Source of the DNA: Streptomyces sp. NBC_00258
GTDB lineage: Bacteria > Actinomycetota > Actinomycetes > Streptomycetales > Streptomycetaceae
Direction: 5' to 3'
Assembly (NCBI RefSeq): GCF_036182465.1
Contig: NZ_CP108081.1
Location: 6,448,001-6,512,000 of the forward strand
Length of the DNA stretch: 64,000 bases
Shown here in pieces: positions 25,321-33,374 of the stretch. The notes below the pieces were generated by a model. That model made no database searches. It was not told the origin of the DNA and saw only the letters and a program-made list of their open reading frames with translations. Each line of letters starts with the position of its first letter. Position 1 is the stretch's first letter. The position numbers and the translations under genes are program-made.

Positions 25321-26400
25321 CTACGTCCTCTTGAAGAGGGTCAGGTCGACGACGAGCGCCCGGTGGTCCGTGTTGCCGAGGTCCAGGAAGCGGCTTCTGT
25401 TCGCCGAGAAGTCCCGGGACACCAGGACGTGGTCGATCTGGGCGCCGAGGGGCGGGGCGGTTATGGCCGGCCAGCTCGGCGTGCGGGCGTCGCCGGTGAG
25501 GCGGGCGGCGTCCCCGAAGCCGGCGTCCAGGACGCGGCGGAAGACCGCGTGGTCCTGGGAGGCGTTGAAGTCGCCCGCGAGGACGGTGGGCCGGGTGCGG
25601 TTCGCGGCCGCGTAGTCGCGCAGGTCGGACAGCTCCTCGCGCCAGGTGGACAGGTGGGCCGGGAGCGGCGGCATCGGATGGGCGAGCTGGAGCCGGATCT
25701 CGTTGCCCCTCACGTCGGCCGTGGCGCCGGGCATGCCCATGGTGGCGGGGATGCCCGCGGCCGGCTTGAGGGGATGGCGGCTGAGGATCACCGAACCGTC
25801 GGAGCCCGCGCCTTCGACCGCCTGCCGATAGGGATAGGAGCCCTCGCCCACGGCACCGCTCCCACTGTCCTCCGCGTCCCCTCCGCCTTCCTTGCTCCCC
25901 TTGTCCCCCGTGTCCTTCCCGAAGGCCTGCTCCAGCTTCTCCTCGCACGTGTACTCGCATTCCTGGACGAAGACGAGGTCGGGGCGCTGGTCCCTGATCG
26001 CGTCGATCAGGTCGTCCGTGGCCTGGCCGAACTCGACGTTCGAGGTGAGTACGCGGAGTTCGGCGACCGGGGTGCCGCTGGGCTGCGAGGTCTTTCCGTA
26101 CGGCTCGATGTACCAGGCGAGCGCGGCGAGCACGGCCACGCTCCAGACGAGGCCGAGACGCCAGCGGGAGAGGGCGGCGAAGAGGAGGGCGACGGAGGTG
26201 GGGGCGAGGAGCCAGGGCAGGAACGCGAGCAGCTGGGGTACGGGGGTGATGCCGTCGGTGTCCGCGATGCGGCACCCGACGACCGTGCTCACGCCGGCGA
26301 GCAGCAGTGCGGCGAACCAGGCGCCGGCCCGGGTTCCGCCATGGCGCGCCACGGGGACGTCATCCGTCCACTCGTCCGCCTCAGCCGTCGCGTTGCGCAA
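25321..26400 (-). CDS. Membrane-anchored endonuclease/exonuclease/phosphatase-family protein
   Basis: A protein of about 359 residues. The first third holds three membrane helices (WFAALLLAGVSTVVG, LLAFLPWLLAPTSVALLFAAL, LVWSVAVLAALAWY). The rest is an EEP fold facing outwards: VLTSNVEFGQ, DLVFVQECE (metal glutamate), LAGDFNASQDHAVFRR and IDHVLVSRDF with the terminal NTDHRALVV. The family hydrolyses phosphodiesters in nucleic acids or lipids; the substrate is unknown. I place the start at TTG 26400, preceded by GGAAGGGGG, because further upstream the frame runs through an interspersed repeat. A GTG about 60 bases downstream is an alternative. Confidence 0.8.
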   Translation of the reverse strand: MRNATAEADEWTDDVPVARHGGTRAGAWFAALLLAGVSTVVGCRIADTDGITPVPQLLAFLPWLLAPTSVALLFAALSRWRLGLVWSVAVLAALAWYIEPYGKTSQPSGTPVAELRVLTSNVEFGQATDDLIDAIRDQRPDLVFVQECEYTCEEKLEQAFGKDTGDKGSKEGGGDAEDSGSGAVGEGSYPYRQAVEGAGSDGSVILSRHPLKPAAGIPATMGMPGATADVRGNEIRLQLAHPMPPLPAHLSTWREELSDLRDYAAANRTRPTVLAGDFNASQDHAVFRRVLDAGFGDAARLTGDARTPSWPAITAPPLGAQIDHVLVSRDFSANRSRFLDLGNTDHRALVVDLTLFKRT

Positions 26401-26490
26401 ATTCGCCCCCTTCCGTTTGCTGGATCCTCTCTCAAAGACGGGGGATGTGGGGGGACGGTTGAGGGCTGCTGCCGGGTGAGGGTCCGTCGT

Positions 26491-26581
26491 GGCTGGTCGC
26501 GCAGTTCCCCGCGCCCCTAAAGACACAAAAGCCAGGGGCGCAGCCCCGCTTTTAGGGGCGCGGGGAACTGCGCGACCAGCC
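26491..26581. repeat. Interspersed GC-rich repeat, full inverted pair (copy 2)
   Basis: Two copies of the element face each other as a perfect 31-bp inverted repeat (26491-26521 with 26551-26581). The spacer contains a further GGGGC/GCCCC hairpin and an AAAAGC/GCTTTT pair. It sits between two minus-strand genes and could terminate the upstream hydrolase transcript. Confidence 0.85.
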
Positions 26582-26612
26582 CCCACCGGCCCGCAGTCGA
26601 CATACGGCCTGT

Positions 26613-27389
26613 TCAGAGGCGGCCCAGGAGGGCCGACAGGGCCGCATTGAACTGCTCCGACTGTTCCAGGTTCGGCATGTGGGCCGATCGCGGGACGACC
26701 TCCAGGGCGGAGCCCGGGATCGCCGCGTGCATGGCCCGCGCGTCCGCCACCGGCGTGTACTCGTCGTCCTCGCCGACCACCACCAGCGTCGGAACCGTGA
26801 CGCGGGTCAGGAGCTCGCGATAGTCGGGGCGTTCCGCCCGCCCCCGCAGGGCGGCCGCCGCGCCCTCGGGGGACGTGGCCGTCATCATGCGGTGCACGTG
26901 GGCCGCCACGTCCGGGTGGGCGTACGGGGCGACCATCCTGTGGAGGACCTCGTCGGCGTACGGGCGCATACCCTCGCGGAGCAGGCGGTCGGCCATGTCG
27001 TTGCGGGACTTCTTGCCGGCCGGGGTCTCGGCCGCGGGGAACGTGTCAGCCAGGACCAGCGCCCGGATGCGCTCGGGGAACTGCCGGTAGCACTCCATGA
27101 CGATCTGGCCGCCCATCGACAGCCCGGCGAGCGCGAACTCGCGTACGCCCAGGTCGTCGAGGAGGGCCGCGATGTCCTCGGCGAACGTGGCGAGCGGAGT
27201 CACCCCGGGCACCACCGGGGACCTGCCGTAGCCGCGCAGGTCGGGGGCGATCACCCGGCGGTCCGGGGAGAAGGCGGCCACCTGCGGGGCCCACATGGTG
27301 CGGTCGAAGGGGTGGCCGTGGATCAGGACAAGGGGCACGGAGGTTGAGGCATGCGCGCCTTTGTCCTCGTACAGGAGGAAGGGAGCCAT
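26613..27389 (-). CDS. Alpha/beta hydrolase
   Basis: A 258-residue alpha/beta-hydrolase-fold enzyme. The oxyanion-hole segment is LVLIHGHPFDRTMW, the nucleophile elbow is AGLSMGGQ (Ser91), and the late aspartate and histidine are in GEDDEYTPV and SAHMPNLEQ. It resembles 3-oxoadipate enol-lactonase-like and esterase-like members; the substrate is not readable. It is divergent from a MocR-type regulator with a 77-bp spacer that carries two direct repeats, so it is a likely target of that regulator. Confidence 0.88.
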   Translation of the reverse strand: MAPFLLYEDKGAHASTSVPLVLIHGHPFDRTMWAPQVAAFSPDRRVIAPDLRGYGRSPVVPGVTPLATFAEDIAALLDDLGVREFALAGLSMGGQIVMECYRQFPERIRALVLADTFPAAETPAGKKSRNDMADRLLREGMRPYADEVLHRMVAPYAHPDVAAHVHRMMTATSPEGAAAALRGRAERPDYRELLTRVTVPTLVVVGEDDEYTPVADARAMHAAIPGSALEVVPRSAHMPNLEQSEQFNAALSALLGRL

Positions 27390-27415
27390 GTTCAGGACCC
27401 TAGATTCCGGGAACT

Positions 27416-27450
27416 CCTCGGTGCAATAAGATCTTTGCCCTCGGTGCAAT
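27416..27450. promoter_or_regulatory. Direct repeats, probable MocR operator
   Basis: CCTCGGTGCAAT occurs at 27416-27427 and 27439-27450, identical and 23 bp apart, between the divergent hydrolase and MocR genes. MocR regulators such as GabR and PdxR bind head-to-tail repeats with this kind of spacing. Confidence 0.55.
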
Positions 27451-27466
27451 CCAGGGAGGGGTGGGC

Positions 27467-28789
27467 GTGGAGGACTATCGGCGTATCGCCGACCGGCTGG
27501 CCGAGGAGATCCTCACGGGGCGGCTGAAGGCCGGTGAACGGCTGCCGCCGCAGCGGGTGTTCGCCCGGCGGCGCCGCATCGCGGGGTCCACCGCCGGGCG
27601 CGTGTACGGGGAGCTGGTGCGGCGCGGCCTCGTCGTCGGGGAGGTCGGGCGCGGCACCTTCGTACGGGCGGCGCCGGTGCCGTCGGGGCGGGCCCTCGCC
27701 GAACCGGCGACCACGGCGGCGGTCAACCTGGAGCTCAACTACCCGTCCGTGGAAGGGCAGTCGGAGCTGCTGGCCGAAGGGCTCGTGCCGTTGCTGCGGG
27801 CCGATGTGCTGGGCGAGGCGACCCGTACGGTGCCCGCCACCGGGACCGCCGCCGCGCGCGAGGCCGTCGCCGGGCTGCTGGCCGGATCGGGGTGGCGGCC
27901 CCACCCGGAGCAGCTGCTCTTCGCCGGGAACGCGCGGCAGGCCATCGCGGGCGCGCTCGCCTCGCTGGTACGGCCCGGCGGGCGCGTCGGGGTCGAGGCG
28001 CTGACGTATCCGCTGGTCAAGGAGATCGCGGCGCGGATCGGATGCGTGCTCGTACCGCTGGAGACGGATGGGGAAGGGCTGCTGCCCGGGGCTGTCGCGG
28101 CCGCGCACCACTCCGCGCCGCTCTCCGCCCTGTACGTCCAGCCGACCCTGCACAATCCCACCTCGGCCACGATGGGGGACGCGCGCAAGCGTGAACTCGC
28201 CGATGTGGTGCGGGAGTCGGAGCTGCCGGTCGTGGAGGACCGGATCTGGTCGTTCCTCCATGAGGAGGGTGTGCCGTTCGCCGCGTACGCCCCCGAGCGC
28301 GTCCATGTCGTCGACGGGCTGTCCAAGCGGGTCGCGCCCGGGCTGACCGTCGGTTTTCTCGTCGTGCCCGAGGGGCGAGCCGAGGCGGCGGCGGGGGCGC
28401 TGCGGTCGGGCGGGTGGACGGCGGGACGGTTCGCGCTGGAGGCGGGGACGCGGTGGATCCAGAACGGGGTCGTGGACCGGCTGGTCGCCGACCGGCGTGC
28501 GGACGCCGCCCGGCGGCAGCGGGTCGTCGCGGAACTGCTCGACGGATTCGCCGTACGCGCCGACCCGTCCGCGTACTACGCCTGGTGGGAGCTGCCGTCG
28601 CCGTGGCGCGCGGACACCTTCACGGCGGCCGCGGCGGCGCGCGGGATCGCGGTCACGCCGGGGTCCGCCTTCGCGGTGGGGGCGCACGGGGCGCCGGACG
28701 CCGTCAGGCTCGGGCTCGCGTCGGTTCCGGTGCCGGTGCTGGGACAGGCGCTGCGGACGCTGCGCGACGTCGCGCGTGATGGTCCATGA
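27467..28789 (+). CDS. MocR-family regulator (GntR HTH + aminotransferase-like domain)
   Basis: A 440-residue regulator. The N-terminal GntR winged helix (YRRIADRLAEEILTGRLKAGERLPPQRVFA) is joined to a fold-type I aminotransferase domain of about 340 residues. The PLP-binding lysine is Lys287 in VVDGLSKRVAPG, and YVQPTLHNPTSATM and VVEDRIWSF match the cofactor pocket. The GTG at 27467 has AGGGAGGGG six bases upstream and is preferred over the GTG at 27461. Its 3' end overlaps the convergent membrane protein gene by 86 bp. Divergent operator repeats suggest it controls the adjacent hydrolase. Confidence 0.9.
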   Translation: MEDYRRIADRLAEEILTGRLKAGERLPPQRVFARRRRIAGSTAGRVYGELVRRGLVVGEVGRGTFVRAAPVPSGRALAEPATTAAVNLELNYPSVEGQSELLAEGLVPLLRADVLGEATRTVPATGTAAAREAVAGLLAGSGWRPHPEQLLFAGNARQAIAGALASLVRPGGRVGVEALTYPLVKEIAARIGCVLVPLETDGEGLLPGAVAAAHHSAPLSALYVQPTLHNPTSATMGDARKRELADVVRESELPVVEDRIWSFLHEEGVPFAAYAPERVHVVDGLSKRVAPGLTVGFLVVPEGRAEAAAGALRSGGWTAGRFALEAGTRWIQNGVVDRLVADRRADAARRQRVVAELLDGFAVRADPSAYYAWWELPSPWRADTFTAAAAARGIAVTPGSAFAVGAHGAPDAVRLGLASVPVPVLGQALRTLRDVARDGP

Positions 28790-29588
28790 GCCAGGTCGCG
28801 GCGGCGACGGTGAGGCCGAGGGCCAGGATGAACCAGGTGGCCGTGCGAAGGGTCGAGGTCAGCGCGTCGTAGACGGTGCCGGCCGCCGCCCGGGAGACAT
28901 GGGTGGGGAGGTCGGCGAGCGTCAGGGCGCGGCCGATGACCGTGGCGAGGGCCAGCAGGGCGGCGCCCAGGGCCATGCCGAGTGCCGTGGCCGTGACGGC
29001 CTGGCGTCGGCGTACGGCCAGCAGGATGCCGCCGACGGCCAGGGCGACCGCCGCCAGAGGGAGCCAGAAGCCTGCGATCTCCAGCACGTGGAACCCCTTT
29101 CGGAGCGTGCTCAGCTCCTGAGCCTCAAGGACCGTGATCTCGGTGTGCTCGACGGGGATGCGGTTCGCCAACGGCACCCGGTCGTAGGACAGCTGGGACT
29201 TCAGCTGCTGGGTGACGGGTGCCAGGTCGAGCGTGACGGCACCCTCGCGACCGCTGCGCAGGGCCCGCAGGACGGCGTCGTGCGCGGCCCGGTTCGCCGT
29301 GTTCCAGGCCGCGCGGAAGGCCTCCGTACCGGTGAACGACCGCACCGCCCTGCGTACGTACGCGCGGACCTCGCCCTCCAGCGGCCCGACCTCGATCTGG
29401 TTCATGACCCCGTCGGTGACCGAGTCGGCGATCGCGCTCTGTACGTCGGGCCCGGCGGCGAGGGGCGCCATCGTGTCGACGTACCGTCCGGTGTCGCCGA
29501 TCTCGTACTTCGCCCATGCCGAAAGCCCGCCCAGCGGCACGAGGACGCAGGCGAGCACGATCAGCAGCGCCGAGAGGACTTTCCGCAC
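28704..29588 (-). CDS. Conserved hypothetical membrane protein
   Basis: A 294-residue protein with one N-terminal helix (VLSALLIVLACVLVPLGGLSA), an extracytoplasmic domain of about 135 residues (YVDTMAPLAAGPDVQSAIADSVTDGV ...), and three more helices from about residue 168 to 265, followed by a basic Ala/Pro-rich tail. I recall similar integral membrane proteins in actinobacteria without a function. The last 86 bases overlap the MocR gene on the other strand. A terminator separates it from the ABC exporter upstream. Confidence 0.8.
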   Translation of the reverse strand: MRKVLSALLIVLACVLVPLGGLSAWAKYEIGDTGRYVDTMAPLAAGPDVQSAIADSVTDGVMNQIEVGPLEGEVRAYVRRAVRSFTGTEAFRAAWNTANRAAHDAVLRALRSGREGAVTLDLAPVTQQLKSQLSYDRVPLANRIPVEHTEITVLEAQELSTLRKGFHVLEIAGFWLPLAAVALAVGGILLAVRRRQAVTATALGMALGAALLALATVIGRALTLADLPTHVSRAAAGTVYDALTSTLRTATWFILALGLTVAAATWLMDHHARRRAASAAPVPAPAPEPTRARA

Positions 29589-29602
29589 CCCTCAAGCAAG
29601 AA

Positions 29603-29640
29603 CCCCGGCCGTGCCCCCCGCCATCGGGGCACGGCCGGGG
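29603..29640 (-). terminator. Terminator after the ABC exporter operon
   Basis: CCCCGGCCGTGCCCC / GGGGCACGGCCGGGG, a perfect 15-bp stem with an 8-nt loop. Confidence 0.85.
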
Positions 29641-29718
29641 TGACTGCATCCGGGCCTGGATTGCGTTCTTCCGGGGGACACAGGGCCCCCGGAGAGCGCG
29701 TGCTGTGGCGCAACCGCG

Positions 29719-30570
29719 CTACTTGCGGTTGTAGAGCCGCATCGTGACCGGGCCGAAGACCGCGACGAACAGTCCGGCCCAGCCCAGCGACCACGCGATC
29801 TCCGCGCTCGGCCAGGAGCCGTCCATCAGACCGCGCACCGCCGAGGCCAGATGCGTGATCGGGTTGTTGTTGACGAAGGCCTGCAGCCAGCCCGGCATCG
29901 TCTCGGGGCGGACGAAGATGTCGCTCAGGAAGGTCAGCGGGAACAGGATCATCATGCTGACGCCCATCACCGACTTCTCCGTGCGCAGCAGCAGGCCGAA
30001 CATGGTCCACACCCAGGAGAAGGCGAAGGAGAAGATCAGCAGGAGGACCACCCCGCCGAGCACCCCCTGGAATCCGCCGTCCGGGCGAAAGCCCATGATC
30101 AGGCCCACCGACAGCATCACGACCGACGCCATCGCGTAGCGCAGGGCGTCCCCGAGCAGATAGCCGACCAGCGTAGAGGGACGCCAGATGGGCAGCGAGC
30201 GGAAGCGGTCGAAGACACCCTTCTCGATGTCGATGTTGACCGCGAGGCCCGTGTACATCGTGATCATGGTGACGGACATGACGAGGATGCCGGGCAGCAG
30301 GTACTGGATGTACTCCCTCGGGGAGCCCGCCAGGGCGCCGCCGAACAGATACGTGTACATCAGCACCAGCATGATCGGGAACGCCGTCACGTCGAACAGC
30401 TGCTCGGGCACGTGCTTGATCTTGAGCATCGCCCGCCAGCCGAAGGTGAGGGACGTCTGGATCGCGTTCGGCCGCGGCGGGCGCTCGGTGGCGACGAGCA
30501 GCGCGGCCAGGCTCTCGGTACTGACCGGCGCGAGGTCGGCGGTTTCGGTGGTCTGGGTCGCGGTGCTCAT
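29719..30570 (-). CDS. ABC-2 type permease, DrrB-like
   Basis: A 283-residue membrane subunit of a drug or natural-product exporter. Six hydrophobic segments are visible. The family signature region reads FRSLPIWRPSTLVGYLLGDALRYAMAS, and LFPLTFLSDIFVRPETMPGWLQ matches the DrrB/daunorubicin-resistance class. The ATG overlaps the TGA of the ATP-binding subunit (ATGA), so the pair is co-translated. No biosynthetic genes are adjacent, which points to general efflux. Confidence 0.92.
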   Translation of the reverse strand: MSTATQTTETADLAPVSTESLAALLVATERPPRPNAIQTSLTFGWRAMLKIKHVPEQLFDVTAFPIMLVLMYTYLFGGALAGSPREYIQYLLPGILVMSVTMITMYTGLAVNIDIEKGVFDRFRSLPIWRPSTLVGYLLGDALRYAMASVVMLSVGLIMGFRPDGGFQGVLGGVVLLLIFSFAFSWVWTMFGLLLRTEKSVMGVSMMILFPLTFLSDIFVRPETMPGWLQAFVNNNPITHLASAVRGLMDGSWPSAEIAWSLGWAGLFVAVFGPVTMRLYNRK

Positions 30571-31613
30571 GCCGTGGCCTCTTTCGTCTGCTGCTTCGTC
30601 TGCGACTGCGATGACGTCTCCACGTGGTCGGACTTGCCGGTGAGCGCCAGGAACACCTCGTCCAGACTCGGCTGGCCCAGGGAGAAGTTGTCGACGGTGA
30701 TGCCCGCGTGGGCCAGCTCGACGAGGGCACGGGAAGCCTTCTCGGCGGCCCCGGCCCCGTTCGACGAGCCGTTCCCGACCCGGGCGGTCAGCGCCACCGG
30801 GTCCGGCTCCAGCTGTACGTCCGCGTCGAGAGCCTGCCGCAGCAGCCGCTCGGCGTCAGGGCGCTGGTGTGCGTCCCGCAGCCGTACGTGCACGGCTCCC
30901 GCGCCCACCGACGCCTTCAGCTCGCCCTTGGTGCCCTCGGCGATGACCTTGCCCTTGTCGATCACGGCGATCCGGGACGCCAACTGGTCGGCCTCGTCCA
31001 GGTACTGGGTCGTGAGCAGCACCGTGGTCCCCTGGGCGACGACCGCCCGGACGATCTCCCACACCTGGTTGCGGCTGCGCGGGTCCAGGCCCGTCGTCGG
31101 CTCGTCCAGGAACAGCAGGTCGGGGGTGTTGAGAATGGACGCGGCGATGTCGATACGGCGCCGCATACCGCCCGAGTAGTTCTTCACCTGGCGGGCCGCC
31201 GCCTCCGACAGGCCGAAGGCGTCGAGGAGTTGGGCCGCCCGGTCGTACGAGGCCTTCTTGCTGTGGCCCGTCAGCCGCGCCAGCAGCACGAGGTTCTCCG
31301 TGCCCGTCAGGTCCTCGTCCACCGAGGCGTACTGCCCGGTGAGGCTCACCCTGGTCCGTACGGCGTCCGCCTCCCGTACGACGTCGTGGCCGAAGACGTG
31401 GGCCTCGCCGCCGTCGGGGCGCAGCAGGGTCGCCAGCATGCGCACGGTCGTGGTCTTGCCGGCTCCGTTGGGACCGAGCAGGCCGTACACCGTGCCGGTC
31501 TCGATGCGCAGGTCCACACCGTCGACGGCGCGGTTGTCCCCGAAGGTCTTCACCAGACCCGCGGTCTCGATGGCCGGCCCGGCCCATTGGCCGGTGCGGT
31601 TCTTGCTCGTCAT
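30567..31613 (-). CDS. ABC exporter ATP-binding protein, DrrA-like
   Basis: A 348-residue ATPase of the daunorubicin-resistance DrrA type. Walker A is GPNGAGKT (47-54), followed by the Q-loop in LTGQYASVDEDLTG, the signature YSGGMRRR, Walker B LLFLDEPTTGLD and the H-loop region TTQYLDEAD (Gln in place of the usual His, as in DrrA). The C-terminal extension ending SLDEVFLALTGK is also DrrA-like. It forms a translationally coupled pair with the permease. Confidence 0.95.
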   Translation of the reverse strand: MTSKNRTGQWAGPAIETAGLVKTFGDNRAVDGVDLRIETGTVYGLLGPNGAGKTTTVRMLATLLRPDGGEAHVFGHDVVREADAVRTRVSLTGQYASVDEDLTGTENLVLLARLTGHSKKASYDRAAQLLDAFGLSEAAARQVKNYSGGMRRRIDIAASILNTPDLLFLDEPTTGLDPRSRNQVWEIVRAVVAQGTTVLLTTQYLDEADQLASRIAVIDKGKVIAEGTKGELKASVGAGAVHVRLRDAHQRPDAERLLRQALDADVQLEPDPVALTARVGNGSSNGAGAAEKASRALVELAHAGITVDNFSLGQPSLDEVFLALTGKSDHVETSSQSQTKQQTKEATA

Positions 31614-31792
31614 GTCGGTCCGCCCATCCGCGTCGTTCTCTCGGTTTGCTCGTGGTGTTCGAGGTCTTCGAGTCTTCGGGTGCTCTCGCGTCGCTTCCGT
31701 AGCTCTTCAAGGGTGCGTCCGCCGGCCTCGAAGAGCATCGGTCTGTCGACGCAGTCCTCGATCGGTCTCGAGATGCAGACCCTGCGACGCAC
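31610..31792 (-). CDS. Possible small ORF coupled to the ABC ATPase
   Basis: A 60-codon frame (MRRRVCISRPIEDCV ...) ends with a TGA that overlaps the ATPase ATG. It contains a basic, coiled-coil-like stretch (RTLEELRKRRESTRRLEDLE). Third-position GC is well below that of neighbouring genes and there is no clear ribosome site, so it may be only an open leader. It occupies half of the 344-bp gap before the SH3 protein gene. Confidence 0.3.
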   Translation of the reverse strand: MRRRVCISRPIEDCVDRPMLFEAGGRTLEELRKRRESTRRLEDLEHHEQTERTTRMGGPT

Positions 31793-31957
31793 GAAAACTC
31801 ATCGGTGCGGGGGCGGGAGATTTTCACGTGGTCCGCGGGCGACGGATCCGGGCCGGGTCTCCATGGCTCTCCGCGGTTCTCCCCGGGCTCCAGTGGAGGG
31901 TTCACCCGAACGGGTGTTTCCTGGTTCTGGGGACGGAGGGGGAGAAGGAGGCCGATC
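31793..31957. other. Intergenic region upstream of the SH3 protein
   Basis: Nothing coding is seen. A Pho-like GTTCACCCGAAC word occurs at 31900-31911 but lacks a second direct-repeat unit, so I do not call a PHO box. Confidence 0.4.
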
Positions 31958-32536
31958 ATGGGCATCACTCCGGCCCTGCGGACCCTTGCGATCGCCCTGG
32001 TCAGCGGCGGTGTGCTGACGGTGGCCGCCACCGGTACGGCTTCTGCCGGTACGGCGACGGCGGGCGGTACGACCTCCGGCGGTTCGACCGCGGGCAGTTC
32101 CGGGAGCGGGGGCTCCGAGGACCCGGTCTGGGGCACCGTCGTCTCCCGCGGCGACCTGAATCTGCGGGCCCATCCCGACACCGGCTCGGCCGTGCTCGGG
32201 CGGCTCTCGCCCGGCAGCCAGGACCGCGTCGCCTGCGTGGCGAGGGGTACGCACGTGTTCGGCAACCCGCACTGGTACTGGCTCGTCGGGGCGCGTGCCT
32301 GGGCGAGCGCCGCGTTCGTGGACATCGGCGGGGCGGGGGTGCCGCGGTGCTCCGACCCCTGCGAGGGGGCCTGGAAGGACCGGTGGCACGACGGTTCGGG
32401 GGGCTGCAACGGCTGCGACGACGGTTCCTGGAGCTCCTCCGGCTCCTGGAGCGCGTCCGGTTCGTGGAGCTGGAGTTTCTCCGGCTCCTGGGACGCCTCG
32501 GGCTCGGGCTGGGAGTGGGTGCCCGGCGAGCGGTGA
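31958..32536 (+). CDS. Secreted SH3-like domain protein
   Basis: A 192-residue exported protein: signal peptide (MGITPALRTLAIALVSGGVL, cleavage near ATGTASA), Gly/Ser/Thr linker, then a bacterial SH3 domain (VVSRGDLNLRAHPDTGSAVLGRLSPG ... CVARG) with paired cysteines, and a striking Ser/Gly/Trp C-terminal tail built on GSWSxSGSW. Bacterial SH3 domains bind cell wall or peptides. GAAGGAGG precedes the ATG at 31958. It ends before a long terminator hairpin. Confidence 0.82.
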   Translation: MGITPALRTLAIALVSGGVLTVAATGTASAGTATAGGTTSGGSTAGSSGSGGSEDPVWGTVVSRGDLNLRAHPDTGSAVLGRLSPGSQDRVACVARGTHVFGNPHWYWLVGARAWASAAFVDIGGAGVPRCSDPCEGAWKDRWHDGSGGCNGCDDGSWSSSGSWSASGSWSWSFSGSWDASGSGWEWVPGER

Positions 32537-32597
32537 GTCCGAGGAGAACGGGTGGCCCGGGACGGGGAGATGTGGGTGAGGCCCGGGCCACCCGCGC

Positions 32598-32639
32598 ACG
32601 TACACCGGCCTGTGCCCTCGGGCACAGGCCGGTGTACGT
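32598..32639. terminator. Very strong bidirectional terminator
   Basis: A perfect 20-bp stem (32598-32617 with 32620-32639) with a minimal loop lies between convergent genes. Confidence 0.9.
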
Positions 32640-32659
32640 CGTGTTCGTCGTGCGCCGCT

Positions 32660-33055
32660 TCAGTCCTCGGTCGTGTAGTAGCGGTAGAACACCACCGCGA
32701 ACACGCCTGCGGCGATCACGAGGGAGTGGCCCGCGGACTTGAGGATGCTGGCGTCCGTGAGGCTGTAGAGGAACCCGAAAGCGATGCCCGCGAACACCGC
32801 CCACGCGAGGGCCCGGGCCTCCCGGGGGAGGCGTGGGGCGACGGTGTGGATGCCGTGGGCGACCGCGGCGAACACGACCGCCGAGACCACGCCCAGGAGG
32901 ACGTTCCAGCCGGTGATCGGGCCCGAGTGGCGGTCGATGCCGGACGTCCAGAAGCCGTAGACGATGCCGCCGATCGCTGGGATCGCGAGTTTCGCGGAGA
33001 CCGCCGGTCTTGTGGCGGTGGGTGTGCGACGTGGTGCGGGTGCCGCGTGAGTCAT
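32660..33055 (-). CDS. Hypothetical small integral membrane protein
   Basis: A 131-residue protein with about four membrane helices (AIPAIGGIVYGFWTSGI, WNVLLGVVSAVVFAAVAHGI, LAWAVFAGIAFGFLYSL, SLVIAAGVFAVVFYRYY) and a short basic N terminus. GAGGAG seven bases before the ATG supports the start at 33055. The family is not recognised. It is convergent with the SH3 protein. Confidence 0.75.
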   Translation of the reverse strand: MTHAAPAPRRTPTATRPAVSAKLAIPAIGGIVYGFWTSGIDRHSGPITGWNVLLGVVSAVVFAAVAHGIHTVAPRLPREARALAWAVFAGIAFGFLYSLTDASILKSAGHSLVIAAGVFAVVFYRYYTTED

Positions 33056-33374
33056 CGGGCACTCCTCTCTTTCGCCCCTGCCTTCCAGAGCACACCCGGG
33101 GGAGGCCCCTGGCAAGTCGTGTGCGGGTGCGGGTGCGGGTGCGGGTGGGGGTTCGGCGTGGTGTGTCGGGTGCGGGTTCGTTTGGGCTGAGCGCGCAGTT
33201 CCCCGCGCCCCTGAAAGACAAAAGCCAGGGGCGCAGCCCCGCTTTCAGGGGCGCGGGGAACTGCGCGACCAGCCCCCACCCACCCGCACCCGAAAACGAG
33301 CCGGCGCCAGCCAAGGTGCAGGCAAGTAAGGAAGTCGGCGTGCGCCAAGCACCCGGTCGTGCTTCGCTGGGCAC
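33056..33374. other. 319-bp intergenic region holding a repeat pair
   Basis: This gap contains a tract of GGGTGCG repeats (33120-33150) and an inverted pair of the interspersed repeat. No gene is supported. Confidence 0.6.
33192..33275. repeat. Interspersed GC-rich repeat, inverted pair (copy 3)
   Basis: A perfect 26-bp inverted repeat (33192-33217 with 33242-33267) is extended by imperfect GGGCTGAG/GACCAGCCC ends. The spacer is almost identical to that of copy 2 (CAAAAGCCAGGGGCGCAGCC), so the two loci share the whole element. Confidence 0.85.

Noticed and set aside
26400..26586. Upstream extension of the EEP-family protein starting MGAGRAVPRAPKS
   Set aside because: That segment is the translated interspersed repeat (the same peptide type appears at other copies), so the start was moved downstream.
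31900..31911. GTTCACCCGAAC as a PHO box before the SH3 protein gene
   Set aside because: Only one direct-repeat unit is present; a PhoP site needs at least two adjacent 11-bp units.
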